Source: Lunularia cruciata | Taxonomy: Eukaryota; Streptophyta; Marchantiopsida; Lunulariales; Lunulariaceae | Direction: 5' to 3' | DNA: 64,000 nucleotides | Assembly (NCBI GenBank): GCA_948567375.1 | Contig: OX419760.1 | Location: forward strand, 61,748,911-61,812,910 | Notes under the pieces: model-generated | What the model was told of the DNA's origin: nothing | Seen by the model: only the letters and a program-made list of their open reading frames with translations | Database searches by the model: none | Position numbers and translations under genes: made by a program | In this document: positions 11,033 to 21,100 of the stretch, in pieces | Numbering within the stretch: the stretch's first letter is position 1 | Layout: the number at the start of each line of letters is the position of its first letter

Positions 11033-13533
11033 CTAAGCGTTTTGCAAGTCGCGCTCCTCTGCCTCATCTACAAGACAAGCTATGGATGTCGCCATAACTT
11101 TAGTAGCATCCATCACATGTTCGTAGCTAAGCATTTCGGCCTTGGCTCGGGCCAAAGTTTGTGCATTTTGAATGGCATTCCTGATCTCACGCCCGTTCAG
11201 AACCTGTTTAGAGAGCTCATTTAAGTGCTTCTGAGTTGTATCTGGTTTGTCCTCTAAATTCAGGTTCGCTTTAGAGAGCAAGTTCCTCCAGATTATCTCA
11301 CGTTGTTGGATCGTCAGTTTGGGATAGCGCAAGAAAACTGAAATGCGAGACCTGAACGCATCATCGAATGTGAGCACCCGGTTGGTGGTGAGGAATAGAA
11401 CACCCTTGTAGTACTCAAGGTGTCGTAGGAAAATCCCCGTCATCGCATTCCGCGTGAGATCTGTAGAAACCGAACGCTTTTCCAAATAGACATCAGCTTC
11501 GTCCAGTAGGAGTAAAGCGTGCCACTCAGTAGCGACTTCAAAAATGGTTATGAGCTTGTCCTCGAGCTGTTGGGGAGTGACGCCCAGTTCGGATATACTA
11601 AGCGACCACAACGGAACCTGGAGCTTCTCTGCCAAGGATTCAGCCGTGAGGGTTTTTCCAGTTCCAGGAGGACCATAACAGGCCACGATGCAACCTTCAC
11701 CTTTGTTTGCAATCGGATCAAGACCCCCCAGATGGGTTTCTGTGTCATCCCCGTATGACTTCTTCAGATTCTCGGATACTAAATGGTTGGTAATCTCTTT
11801 GAGTTTCGGTTCCATCACCAGCTGACCCCAAGATTTGCCACCGTCGAAAACGACCTCGCTGAATCCACGGATTGAGAAACAACCCCAACGTTTCAAGCGA
11901 AATGAGAACCCCTTCACGATGGCAGGCGCATAGATGCGATTTGGATCCCCGGAGAGGTCGAGAGTAGTCACTTTATTTTCTCGGATCACGTCCGGCGGAG
12001 GTCTGCAACTGCTGAACTGCTTATTGGGGTTACCTTGAGTTGCTCTGTGGTAGCTGAACAGGTCGATCATCACTCTCCCATTGGAGTTTTCTTTCACAAG
12101 TCTCAACTCGCCATGTGGAGTCCTTTTGTACTCGAGAAGGGGCCCTTTGAACTGCATGTAGCGGTATCTCATTGCTGCAGCAAGGTAACCGAATAACGCA
12201 CCCTTAATCAACAGGCGGTCCTCGATAGATTTGGCAGATTCCCGGCAAAATCTGATGGGGCAAACGGTTAAATTAAGCTTGTCAATAGGAACTTCCTTTG
12301 AGAATGAGAGAACCTCAGAAAACCGTTTGTGCTTGAAGAAAGAGTCGCAGTTGTAGTCATAGCAGGTCATTTTCACATGCAGACACCACTTGGAAAGATG
12401 GCGAGAACTAGGCCTGTATTTAACCTTTGTAACCTGGCCACAGACTTCGTCGTCGGACATTGGGCAGCTGAACAAGACTTTTTCTCCTGGTTTGATGAAG
12501 GTCCAAAGCATGTCAAAAGCTACACTGTGCTGCTGCTTCATGCGCTCATGATCTTTGTCTACTTTGGGGTACTCTTTCTCTATGAAACGCAGTAAGTGGC
12601 GAAGTTGCACCTCTGTCTTCTGTTCATCTGATGTGGTTTCGCCCACTTCCATTTGCTCTGCACCATTTAAATATCCCTTTAATTTATCAAGTTCCAGGAA
12701 AATTTCCCTCGCCTTGATAAAAAATGCCTTCGCATAGCGCAACTTCTTCTTCGTTGGCCAGACTTTCTGCAGTACCTTCACAAGGTGAGGGGATCCTACT
12801 TCGACATCCACGGCTTCTGGCCAGGGCATTCCCGGTCGAATAGAGTAGGTGACCACAAATGGATCCCCATACCCTTCATCACCGGTTGCTTTACTTGATG
12901 CGCGTCTCACGCGTTCTACAACATTTCCCCGATCATCGACCAATTGATCATAGCATGGCCACTCCCATTCATTGTCTAGCCATGGCCACTCTCCATCGGT
13001 CGTGGTATCTCGCACTTCTGATGCCTGTTCCTGGGGTCCGAATCGACCTATATATGTCAATATCACAGTTCAGTTTAACCAACAGAGCCGGTAGTTTAAA
13101 AGATTGGAAACTGTATCACAAGGGCACATGTCCAATCACAATTGTGAAGTCGTAAGGGAAGACATAGACTCCCGATGCAAAGAACGGAACTGATACCAAT
13201 ACATGTGTAGAAAAAGCTAAGGTATAAGACCTAAAGCATTTCAGAAAGGCAAAATCTAGCTTTGCAACTCAAGCTAATCATGACCTGCTGCTAGGACCGA
13301 CGTTTGCTCATTTTTAGTGATACTACACGCACCGTAATGACAGTTATAGCTAAAGAGTAAATTTAGATCCAATTACCACTTTTCATCTTTCTCCCTGCAT
13401 GTTCACCTGATGATTTCAGATGGCCATATGCACTTGTTCTAATAGGAGACCCCCGCTGTGGTCTGGAACTGACCATGGATCTAGCTGGAAGTGTATGTTG
13501 AACGACTTCGAAGACTTGAGGATCGAACTCCAT
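11033..13533 (-). CDS. AAA ATPase of a fungal type, two-exon model
   Basis: The main exon (13047-11033) encodes about 670 residues. An N-terminal region with W/E-rich stretches and a LWTFIKPGEKV motif is followed by a C-terminal AAA domain. In the numbering of the long open frame (677 codons), Walker A GPPGTGKT is at 465-472, Walker B ends in DEAD at 522-525, sensor-1 TTN is at 560-562, arginine-finger candidates R572/R574 lie in FRSR, and sensor-2 NGREIRNA is at 624-631. All catalytic residues are present, so an active ATPase is expected; its substrate is unknown. This layout and the phrases LLLLDEADVYLE and LEYYKGVLFLTTNRV are typical of a large family best known from filamentous fungi. The open frame has no ATG before residue 80 and begins at a GTG, so I propose a first exon 13533-13407 with donor TCAG/GTGAAC and acceptor ATATAG at 13048. 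The phases match (127 nt plus 2015 nt, 713 residues). Exon 2 has no frameshift. Confidence 0.8.
13407..13533 (-). CDS. Predicted first coding exon of the AAA ATPase gene
   Basis: The ATG at 13533 opens 42 codons (beginning MEFDPQVFEVVQ) that end one base into a codon at a GTGAAC donor. The 359-bp intron (13406-13048) has GT...AG ends and restores the frame of the long exon. This is a prediction from frame and splice consensus only; a different upstream exon could be used instead. Confidence 0.5.
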
Positions 13534-15435
13534 CTCAGTTCAAGTTCAGAGAATAGCTAAGATCTGACAGGAACCTAAGTCTGGTTTCGTGTACCTATCG
13601 TCCTCGATAGCAACTAATCAGCAAAGTTTAACGTCTCCAGCTACAGAATCTGTAATTTTCGGGACTGCTCGCTATCTCAGATTCAAATCATTTGCCATCA
13701 CAAGACACTCTCAATTCAACTTTCAATTTGTCTACGAACCAGTCTCTGAATCTCTCTATTAATGATCATATCAACGCTTGCTCATCAGGCAGTAACTCCC
13801 TGGTAACGCGATCGCCATGGGAAGATTATATGTATAGATTTTGCAGTGAGTAGATCTGATAAGTTTCAGCCTCCAATCCAAGCAAGTTTTAAATAGTCAA
13901 GTTTTCAAAATGTAGTGGAGAGTACTGGATGGTGATAAAAGAAAATGTGATGAATATATTTGAGTACCACATTTCGTGTTTGCTACTCCACAGAACAAAC
14001 TGACCATGACGTTTGACTTCGCGTCCATTACGTCTTGACTCGCTCTGGTTCTACAACAAGACAGGCAGATCAAGACAAGACAGGCAGATGCAATACTAGC
14101 AAATTCCTCCGCCTCGATTTATACTCCGCGTGCATGGGTCGGTGGCGGACTACACAACCTTGAGAGTGAAGATAGAATGGACCGAACTGGAATGGAGAGA
14201 CTACGGAATCTAAAACGTAACACCATGTAAAATTATACTCTCTCGATCGAAAGTGACAACACGTTGCACAAAAGAAATTCGATGATGCTCCAATCTGAAA
14301 AAAAGAGAAATCTTATATATTCATTCGATTGCTCTAGAACTTACAAAACTAATATGATATTGAATGCCTTCGATCTAAGATAAACTCCCAAAGTTTTATC
14401 CATATTCTGGAATCCAAAGATAAAAAATATCGCTGTGTTTTTTGATTTACTGTTCACCATAAATATATAAAGTTGCGTTTACCCTTATTACTCTCTATTT
14501 ATTCTTTTTATTCTTCTTGACGATGATGCTAGAGATAGTTATTAAATGAACTCCCTAATGGAGGTCTTCTAGTCCAATAAAGTAAAACCAATAAAATTGA
14601 TGATACAGTGCTGTGAAATTATCTATACCAAAATCACGCTTAGCTGCAAAGTTACCAACGTAGTCCGCCGACCTAGCTTTTCAGGTCTTTAGTATCATCT
14701 TCTTGGAAGCGTGAAGGTGACCGCGTAGGATAAGAAGAAAGGAGGAAAAGACTCATCAGGCAAGCCCGTACCAAGATAAAACAAAACAGAAGAGGTAAAA
14801 AGGAGTCAAGCCCTATCTTCTTGGAAAGAATGGAAGATATCACACTCACTACAATTCTCCTCTGACTTTAAGATTGCAAACGAAATCTAAATGGATTCGG
14901 TTTGGTCTGGTGCTTTTTGACGTGGAGATGCTCAAATTTGTACAGATAATAATCAACTCAATTTTGGAGATATAAATCAAATATAACCTAAATTGTTTGA
15001 TATACTCCTTTTCTTTCTAGATTCAGTTTTAATTTTCTAAATATAAAACTCATTTCATAATATCATTGAATAGATTATAGAGTTTATAAATTCACATTTC
15101 CCTTGGTATAAAAGAAAAAGAAGAAAGAAAAAGATTACAAAATTAAATTTAAATGATTTATTTTTAAAAGTAATTATTTAATCTATTTATTTAATTGGAA
15201 TATTTAATATTTTTAAAAAATATTCCCATTAAAATAAAGAAAGAGAAATATCAAAATGTAAATTGTTATGAAATTTCTAAATTTAAAATAAATTTAGTAA
15301 AAAGCATAGTTTAAAATTTTATTTACAAAATAATGCAAAATGAACAAACTTCTTCTTGTAGGCTCACATAAGTCATTGGCCAAATAAGTTAGGTAAGAGG
15401 GTGTCCTTGCACTTGCTCTAAAAGCCTTTGTGTTT
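13534..15435. other. Upstream flank of the AAA gene, then AT-rich spacer
   Basis: 13534-14200 should contain the promoter and 5' untranslated region of the minus-strand AAA gene; no TATA box at a convincing distance was identified. 14940-15350 is strongly AT-rich. A near-perfect 12-14 bp tandem word (AGACAGGCAGAT) occurs twice at about 14062-14090. No gene is supported. Confidence 0.4.
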
Positions 15436-15439
15436 CATG

Positions 15440-17130
15440 TGTCGTGCCTTTTGTTACAACCCAGTGCCATGATACTAGTAGTGTAAACAAAGTGGGTAAT
15501 GGCAAATTCCAATTTTCACAAACGGAGGTATTTGTCTTTAGTCTTGAATCACAACTAGCTGCACACAAGAACCTTAGTCTTCACAGTCTCCAAACTTCTA
15601 GTGGACAGACCTTTGCCTTTGTTCCTTTAGCATTTTGGAGAAGATGGTAGTTTTTCAAAAAGCCAATGCGAAAGGCTCTTAAGCCATTCTTAGGAATCTT
15701 GCAGTAACCAATAGGTAATATATTGGAGAAGAGAGGTGATGCAGAGCAAGCATTTAGATTTCTTGCTTTGGGATTGGGATGTGCCTGATTTTGAAATCAT
15801 CCATGAGATGATGGAAAGGAAAGAAGACCAATGGGGATTTAGAGAAATCCTTATGCTTGGACCAAAGAGCTTTGGAAGAATGTGCTTGGACTCCATACAA
15901 GTACATACGGGGCAATCAAAATCAACACAAAGTACTCAGATAGGTAATTGACAAAGGAGATCAAGGCCACTTTTGGATAACCATACAACAAGAACAATGG
16001 ATGTCAAGTTCTCAACTACAAGGATCCAGCCTAAAGGGCAATTGTAGAAGTGGCTATGAATTTGTTTCAACACAAGTGGACAACTAACTTGACTAATAGC
16101 CATGCGGTGGTCTCCCCTAACATGTAAGCCAAAGAACAAATGAACTGGACCCACATGTTCTATCTTCAAGCCCAAACCCTTCACCAAGATTTCTTAGAAG
16201 ACAATGGAGCCACATACCTAGCTCCATTCGCAAACCATTTTTATATGGATCTCAACCTATTAGATAATGAGGAGCAAAGGTGGATCCCCAACCATTTCCC
16301 TTCTGCAGGATACTTCACTTTCCAAGCCAAAGGGAAGTTCATGATCAAGAAGTATTGAGAAGAAAATGTGGAGTACTTGGGGACAAGCAATTTTGTGCTT
16401 GTGGAAGAAGAAGCACACTCCTCCCTTAGCCAAGACCTCCACTCCAGCAAAGAAGAAGGCCAAACAAATTCCACAAGTTAATGATGTAACTCTCTCATGA
16501 GGAAGGAGATTGTTTCTTTGGAGGAGGACATTGAAGAAGAAGAAGAAGATCAAGAGGAAGATGAAGACAGATCCTTCGTGCTGCAAGGTACCATAACCAA
16601 AGAAGAAGAGGAGCAATATGAGGAAGCTCAATCAGCTCCCAATCCTAATCAACATGCAACAGAGGAGGATGGGAGCAAGAAGAAACTTCAAGCCCATTAC
16701 CAAAACCTCCCATCCATGCACCAAGGATCACCAACTTTGGGGAAACCCATCCCCAAGACCTTGAAGAAAGAGAAATCTGTTCGGAAGTTCAAGAAAACAT
16801 TTTGCTGCAAGGAGTTAGGTTTAAGAAGCCAAATACCAATTCAAGGAAGAACCCAAGAAGGTGAACTCCTTGATAGAAGAGTTGTTTGAGGTAAGACAAT
16901 AGAATGCCTTGTTTGTCACTCTATAGAAGGAGCAAGAGAAGGAAGTGGGCAAGTACAGATTGAGGAAAGTTGTGAATGGAGAAGAAGGAGATGTAGCTCA
17001 ACTACAAAGATAAGCTACAAGCCAAGAAGTGGAGTCTTTGTCACAAAATAAATGATGCCAAGATTTGACTTGCACCTTCAATATTTAGATGATAAAGAAT
17101 TGGAAGAAGGTGACATTACCTTTGAAAACT
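15440..17130 (+). mobile_element. Decayed retroelement polyprotein N-terminal region
   Basis: Plus-strand frames broken by several stops and shifts read as one degenerate protein: pieces such as DWDVPDFEIIHEMMERKEDQ (about 15775), then AIVEVAMNLFQHKW (about 16040), then LAPFANHFYMDLNLL (about 16220), then a glutamate-rich segment EEDIEEEEEDQEEDED (about 16525) and TKEEEEQYEEAQ (about 16600). A related E-rich stretch occurs at 23.9 kb. The arrangement resembles the variable N-terminal part of large plant retroelement polyproteins, but no gag, protease or reverse transcriptase motif is present, so the class is an inference. The longest intact piece is 16497-16889 (130 codons). The remnant stops next to the truncated 18S copy. 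Confidence 0.45.
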
Positions 17131-17187
17131 CAAGCAAAGGAGCTCCAAGCAGTTAGGGAGAAGGAGGGGGAAAGGATCACTGATAGG

Positions 17188-17211
17188 ATTCCTTTAAGTT
17201 TCAGCCTTGCA

Positions 17212-17251
<40 letters not shown>

Positions 17252-17303
17252 GAGGTGCCGGCGGAGTCATCAAATTAACATCCACCGATCCCTAGTCGGC
17301 ATT

Positions 17304-17335
<32 letters not shown>

Positions 17336-17356
17336 ATCTTTGAGCCGCCAACTTTG

Positions 17357-17393
<37 letters not shown>

Positions 17394-18325
17394 AGCAGAA
17401 GTTTGTCTTTCATGAATCTAAGAATTTCACCATGAAATAAGAATGGCCCCAACTGTCCCTATTAATCATTACTCCAATCTTGAAGACCAACGCAATAAGA
17501 CCAGAGTCCAGTGGCATTATTCCATGCTAATGTATTCAGAGCATAGGCTTGCTTTGAGCACTCTAATTTTTCAAAGTAACATTGCCAACTCCTCGTCCCG
17601 ACTAGTTAAGGCCAGAAGCGCGTCCCCGGCCAAAAGAGAGAGGTGACCAGTGCACACCAAAAGAGGCGGACCGCTCACCCCTCCCCAAGATCCAACTACG
17701 AGCTTTTTAACTGCAACTTAAATATACACTATTGGAGCTGGAATTACCACGGCTGCTGGCACCAGACTTGCCCTCCAATGGATCCTTGTTAAGGGATTTA
17801 GATTGTACTCATTCCAATAACCAGACTTGTGAAAGCCCAGTATTGTTATATATTGTCACTACCTCCCTGTGTCGGGATTGGGTAATTTGCGTGCCTGCTG
17901 CCTTCCTTGGATGTGGTAGCCATTTCTTAGGCTCCCTCTCCGAAATCAAACCCTAATTCTCCGTCACCCATTACCACCACGGTATGCCTCTATCCTACCA
18001 AAAGTTGATAGGGCAGAAATTTGAATGAAAAATCTGCCAGTGCTAAGGCCGTGCAATTTGTCAAGTTATCATGAATCACCAAAACATTGTGCAAGCCCGC
18101 ATTGGTCTTTTATCTAATAAATACATCCCTTTCAGAAGTCAAGAGTTGGTGCATGTATTAGCTCTAGAATTGCTACAGTTATCTGAGTAGCAAAGTACCA
18201 TCAAAGAAACTATAACTGATTTAATGAGCCATTCGTAGTTTCACAGTACAAAAGTGTTTATACTTAAACATGCATGGCTTAATCTTCAGGACAAGCATAT
18301 GACTACTGGCAAGATCAACCAGGTA
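17188..18325 (-). rRNA. 18S rRNA, 5' two-thirds, decayed copy
   Basis: The minus strand begins at 18325 with the universal TACCTGGTTGATC start of eukaryotic small-subunit rRNA and runs to 17188, ending next to the conserved GGCTGAAACTTAAAGGAAT region. About 1.14 kb of a normal 1.8 kb is present; the 3' third, ITS1, 5.8S and 25S are missing. Recognisable blocks include the region complementary to GGAGCTGGAATTACC near 17735. Compared with the usual plant sequence there are many transitions and some small deletions, so this is a dead, dispersed or array-edge copy, not a working gene. Upstream spacer DNA is retained to about 21.1 kb, so the piece moved as rDNA and not as processed rRNA. Confidence 0.9.
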
Positions 18326-19837
18326 ACCTACCTTCACAATGCCTCCCACAAGGCCTTATGCCCAGAGCACCAGACAAGCTCTGCGGAGGTGACAAACAAG
18401 CGCCCGCCCAGGGACCACACGGTCTTCCTTTGCACCTCCTTTTGATCCTAACAAGACGGAGGGTCCAAAGACCGCACTCACTTTGTCACAATGGTTGGGG
18501 GACGAGCACCACAGCCATGGTGGGCGGAGTCTTGTTCCCCAAAGCCAGCACTTTCCTCCGGCGATACCCTTTGGAACATAGCGATGCCTCTCATCACAAA
18601 AACATCTTGGTCAAAACCGTCCGAGAAGTGCTCGGTCGGGTCCGGCTCCAAGAAAGAGGCCAATGCTACTTACAACACACTTTGCTTACACCCATGGCGC
18701 ATTGAGATCTTAGTCTTGAGCCCTGTGGGGCTGCTCAGGCATAGCCCAAAGGCCGACCCAAGTTCACAGCCCACCGCGGGAGGAATCCGCTTGGTTTACT
18801 TGGCCACTTGGCTAGGTCAAGGAGTCGGATGTCATCTATCATCACTCACATGGGGAATGTGAGCCCCGGACATGAATCGTGTCATTCCACCGTGGAAATA
18901 TTTGGGCTTGCACCCGCACCACATACGTAGGCAAGAGAGAGAGGGCTTTGAGCCTCCCTTCCCATCTCATCCTTTTTTGAGAAGATTTCCAAAGCTTCAA
19001 GACGCCAACATTCTGAGAGGTACCTTTCCAGTGGAAAGCTCCGCTTGTGGATTCGAATGGAGGATTCCAAGATGAAGCTTGAAGGGAGTAGTGCTGCTAG
19101 TGGCATCTCATTCCCTTGCCAACTCACATGCGAGTGCGGATATCATTGTCACTCCAACGAGACCCGACTTCAACCGTTTGCCGTTGGGATTCCTTTGTGT
19201 CTTTTGATCCAATGTAACACTGCATCCACCGGTCACGATGCACCGTCAGCCATTCCTAAACCAAGTTCAGGCTGGATACGCCCTACTTACAATCTAGTGT
19301 TCCATGAGCATGTCATTGCGACAGATGACTGTGGAGCACCAGACTTTGGCTAATATAGGAGGGCCTCCCATCAGATAGGAAACTCCTGACCCCGGCTAAA
19401 GCTAGCACTCCGACACACACCGCGTGCGCCTGAGCCTTTGCAACCTTTGTGTATGGACACAAGTGCCGCAAGAAGCAGCACCACGGAGAACCATAGCACC
19501 AACTCCTGTTGAGAACCAATGACTGGCTACAAAGTGCCCCCTACAAACGTCACATCAAGGAGTGAATTGAGCTCTTCAAATCGATCCACGAGATGAACCC
19601 CACGTCAATAAAATCAGACATGCCGGCTAGACATGGTCGAGATTCACTCCCTAATTGGCGCCCTTTGGGTTAGCTCCATAACCCGTGCAGTTGGGACAAT
19701 CACCCACCAGGTCTACTTGGCAATGAGTTAGGACCATCCCCTGATGTCGCCAACGCCCATGGGGACCGCGCCGCAAGCTATGTCTAAGACAATTTTCAGT
19801 CAGGTTGTTAATGTGATTCTTGTAGAGGACATTGCTG
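18326..19837 (-). other. Probable rDNA 5' external transcribed spacer
   Basis: This 1.5-kb stretch lies directly upstream (minus strand) of the 18S start and ends at the first Pol I-like start motif, which is where the 5' external transcribed spacer belongs. It is markedly more GC-rich than the flanking DNA. Open frames here (up to 123 codons) are in GC-rich DNA and show no protein family, so I treat them as chance. Confidence 0.65.
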
Positions 19838-19853
19838 CCCCCTCATATATAGT
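19838..19853 (-). promoter_or_regulatory. Pol I-like transcription start motif 1 (gene-proximal)
   Basis: The minus strand reads CTATATATGAGGGGG. Plant RNA polymerase I start sites typically carry TATATA followed by A/G-GGG. It is the copy nearest the 18S gene, 1.5 kb upstream of it, so it is the best candidate for the original gene promoter. Confidence 0.6.
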
Positions 19854-19873
19854 TCTGGACTACCCGGGACCCG

Positions 19874-19905
<32 letters not shown>
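19874..19905 (+). repeat. Uninterrupted 32-base C tract
   Basis: A run of 32 C (G on the minus strand) lies about 20-50 bp upstream of Pol I-like motif 1. The other spacer units have only short C runs at this position (for example CCCGCCCC), so the tract expanded in one unit. The length may not be exact because such runs are difficult to sequence. Confidence 0.9.
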
Positions 19906-20249
19906 TTCTGGTCAACAAAATTTATCCTCCAACCAGATTTGTGCCATTCCAAGGGAGAAGTAGCCTAGACTGCGGATCACCAAAACTGGGAATGCAGCCC
20001 CATGCGCTTGTCTGCCCGAGGCCCCTGTGGCTCGATTCTTGTGACTCAAGAGGTTTGTGACCATGAGGACTCTAACTAACCCGTGGGTGCCCCACTCTTG
20101 ACGTTGGGAACTAATGCCCCACAACAAGTGCTGTCAGGCAGACCGGCATGCTGGCTCCCTGGCGCCGCATGCCTGACTGGTGCCAAAGAGCCATCACCGG
20201 CGCCGGCCTGGACTAGAGATTTGGCGCAAACTCCAAAGAGGACATGTCG

Positions 20250-20264
20250 CCCCTCATATATAGT
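20250..20264 (-). promoter_or_regulatory. Pol I-like spacer start motif 2
   Basis: Same CTATATATGAGGGG core as motif 1 in the second spacer repeat. Candidate spacer promoter. Confidence 0.5.
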
Positions 20265-20666
20265 TCTTGACTACTTGGGACCCAACCCTACTTCTGGTCT
20301 AAAAAAATTATACCCCAACCAGATTTCCACAATTGCAAGCGAGACATGCACCTAGACTGCGGATCACCAAATCTGGGAGTTTGGCCCAAGGCGCTTGTGC
20401 GCCATGGGGGCTGAGGCTCGGGTCCCGGGACTTTGGACCATGATGACTCTGACATGGGTGCCACATGGGCACCACCCTTGAGGTTGGAGCTTGGCACCTT
20501 GGAGCAAGCACTGTCAGGCAGACCGGCATGCGGGCGCTGGCGCCACATGCCTGATTAGCGCCCGAGAGCCAGCACTGAACCCTAAACCCTGATTGGCGCC
20601 CGAGAGCCAGCACCGGCGCCGGCCTGGACTTGAGATTTGGTGCCAACCTCCGCAGAGAACATGCCG

Positions 20667-20681
20667 CCCCTCATATATAGT
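20667..20681 (-). promoter_or_regulatory. Pol I-like spacer start motif 3
   Basis: Same core as motifs 1 and 2, and the flanking 60 bp are nearly identical to motif 1, including GTCCCGGGTAGTCCAGAA upstream. Confidence 0.5.
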
Positions 20682-21013
20682 TCTGGACTACCCGGGACCC
20701 GCCCCAACTTCTGGTCTCTGAAAATTATACCCCAACCAAGGCGTGGTCCGATCACCAAAACATGGACTTCGAGACGCGGGAGTGGCGCGGCGCCGCATTT
20801 GGTGCAAGTCAGAGTGGTGTCAGTGATCAAACGATAGAGTGCCGGTGCCGGCCAAGACATGACATGGAGTTCAAGACACCTTGATGCGCCAACATCTGCG
20901 CTTGGTGTCAGGCGCTTGGTTCGGACATGCTACGGCAACCGCCAGGCCTGGACAGGCTGAGGCGCCAAGTCCCGGTGCCAATGTCCAAAAATGTAGCCGC
21001 AAAGGCTCCGCAC

Positions 21014-21028
21014 TCCTCATATATAGGT
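21014..21028 (-). promoter_or_regulatory. Pol I-like spacer start motif 4, diverged
   Basis: The core is CTATATATGAGGAG, with one change in the G run, and its flank is the most diverged of the four. It marks the outer edge of the recognisable rDNA-derived DNA. Confidence 0.4.
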
Positions 21029-21100
21029 CTGGGGTCCCCATGACCCGCCCCTGTTCTGGTCCACCAAAATTATACCCCAACCAAGGCGCCTGATTTCCGG

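Larger units (their letters stand above)
19838..21100 (-). repeat. rDNA intergenic spacer repeats, about four units
   Basis: A block beginning with the TATATATGAGGGG motif (minus strand) recurs at about 19838, 20250, 20667 and 21014, spaced 412, 417 and 347 bp. Each motif is preceded on the minus strand by a block with TATAATTTT and CCAGAAG words. Units two and three also share CTGTCAGGCAGACCGGCATG near 20127 and 20509, and GGCGCCGGCCTGGACT near 20198 and 20615. This is the classic structure of an intergenic spacer with duplicated promoters. Its position upstream of the 18S copy supports that reading. Confidence 0.75.

Noticed and set aside
13064-13066. GTG as start codon of the AAA ATPase
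   Set aside because: Plant nuclear genes start at ATG; the sequence around it looks like the end of an intron with an ATATAG acceptor, and an in-phase upstream exon exists.
16497-16889. 130-codon acidic frame as a host gene
   Set aside because: A related E-rich stretch in the 23.9-kb remnant and flanking broken frames point to a retroelement fragment.
18358-19353. Several GC-rich frames of 60-123 codons upstream of the 18S copy
   Set aside because: They fall in probable rDNA external spacer, overlap on both strands and match no protein family.
20570-20600. CCCTAAACCCT telomere-like word in the rDNA spacer
   Set aside because: Less than two units and no array; chance within GC-rich spacer.
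18326-21100. Linked 5S rRNA gene in the spacer, as in some early land plants
   Set aside because: No 5S-like sequence was found on either strand in this piece.
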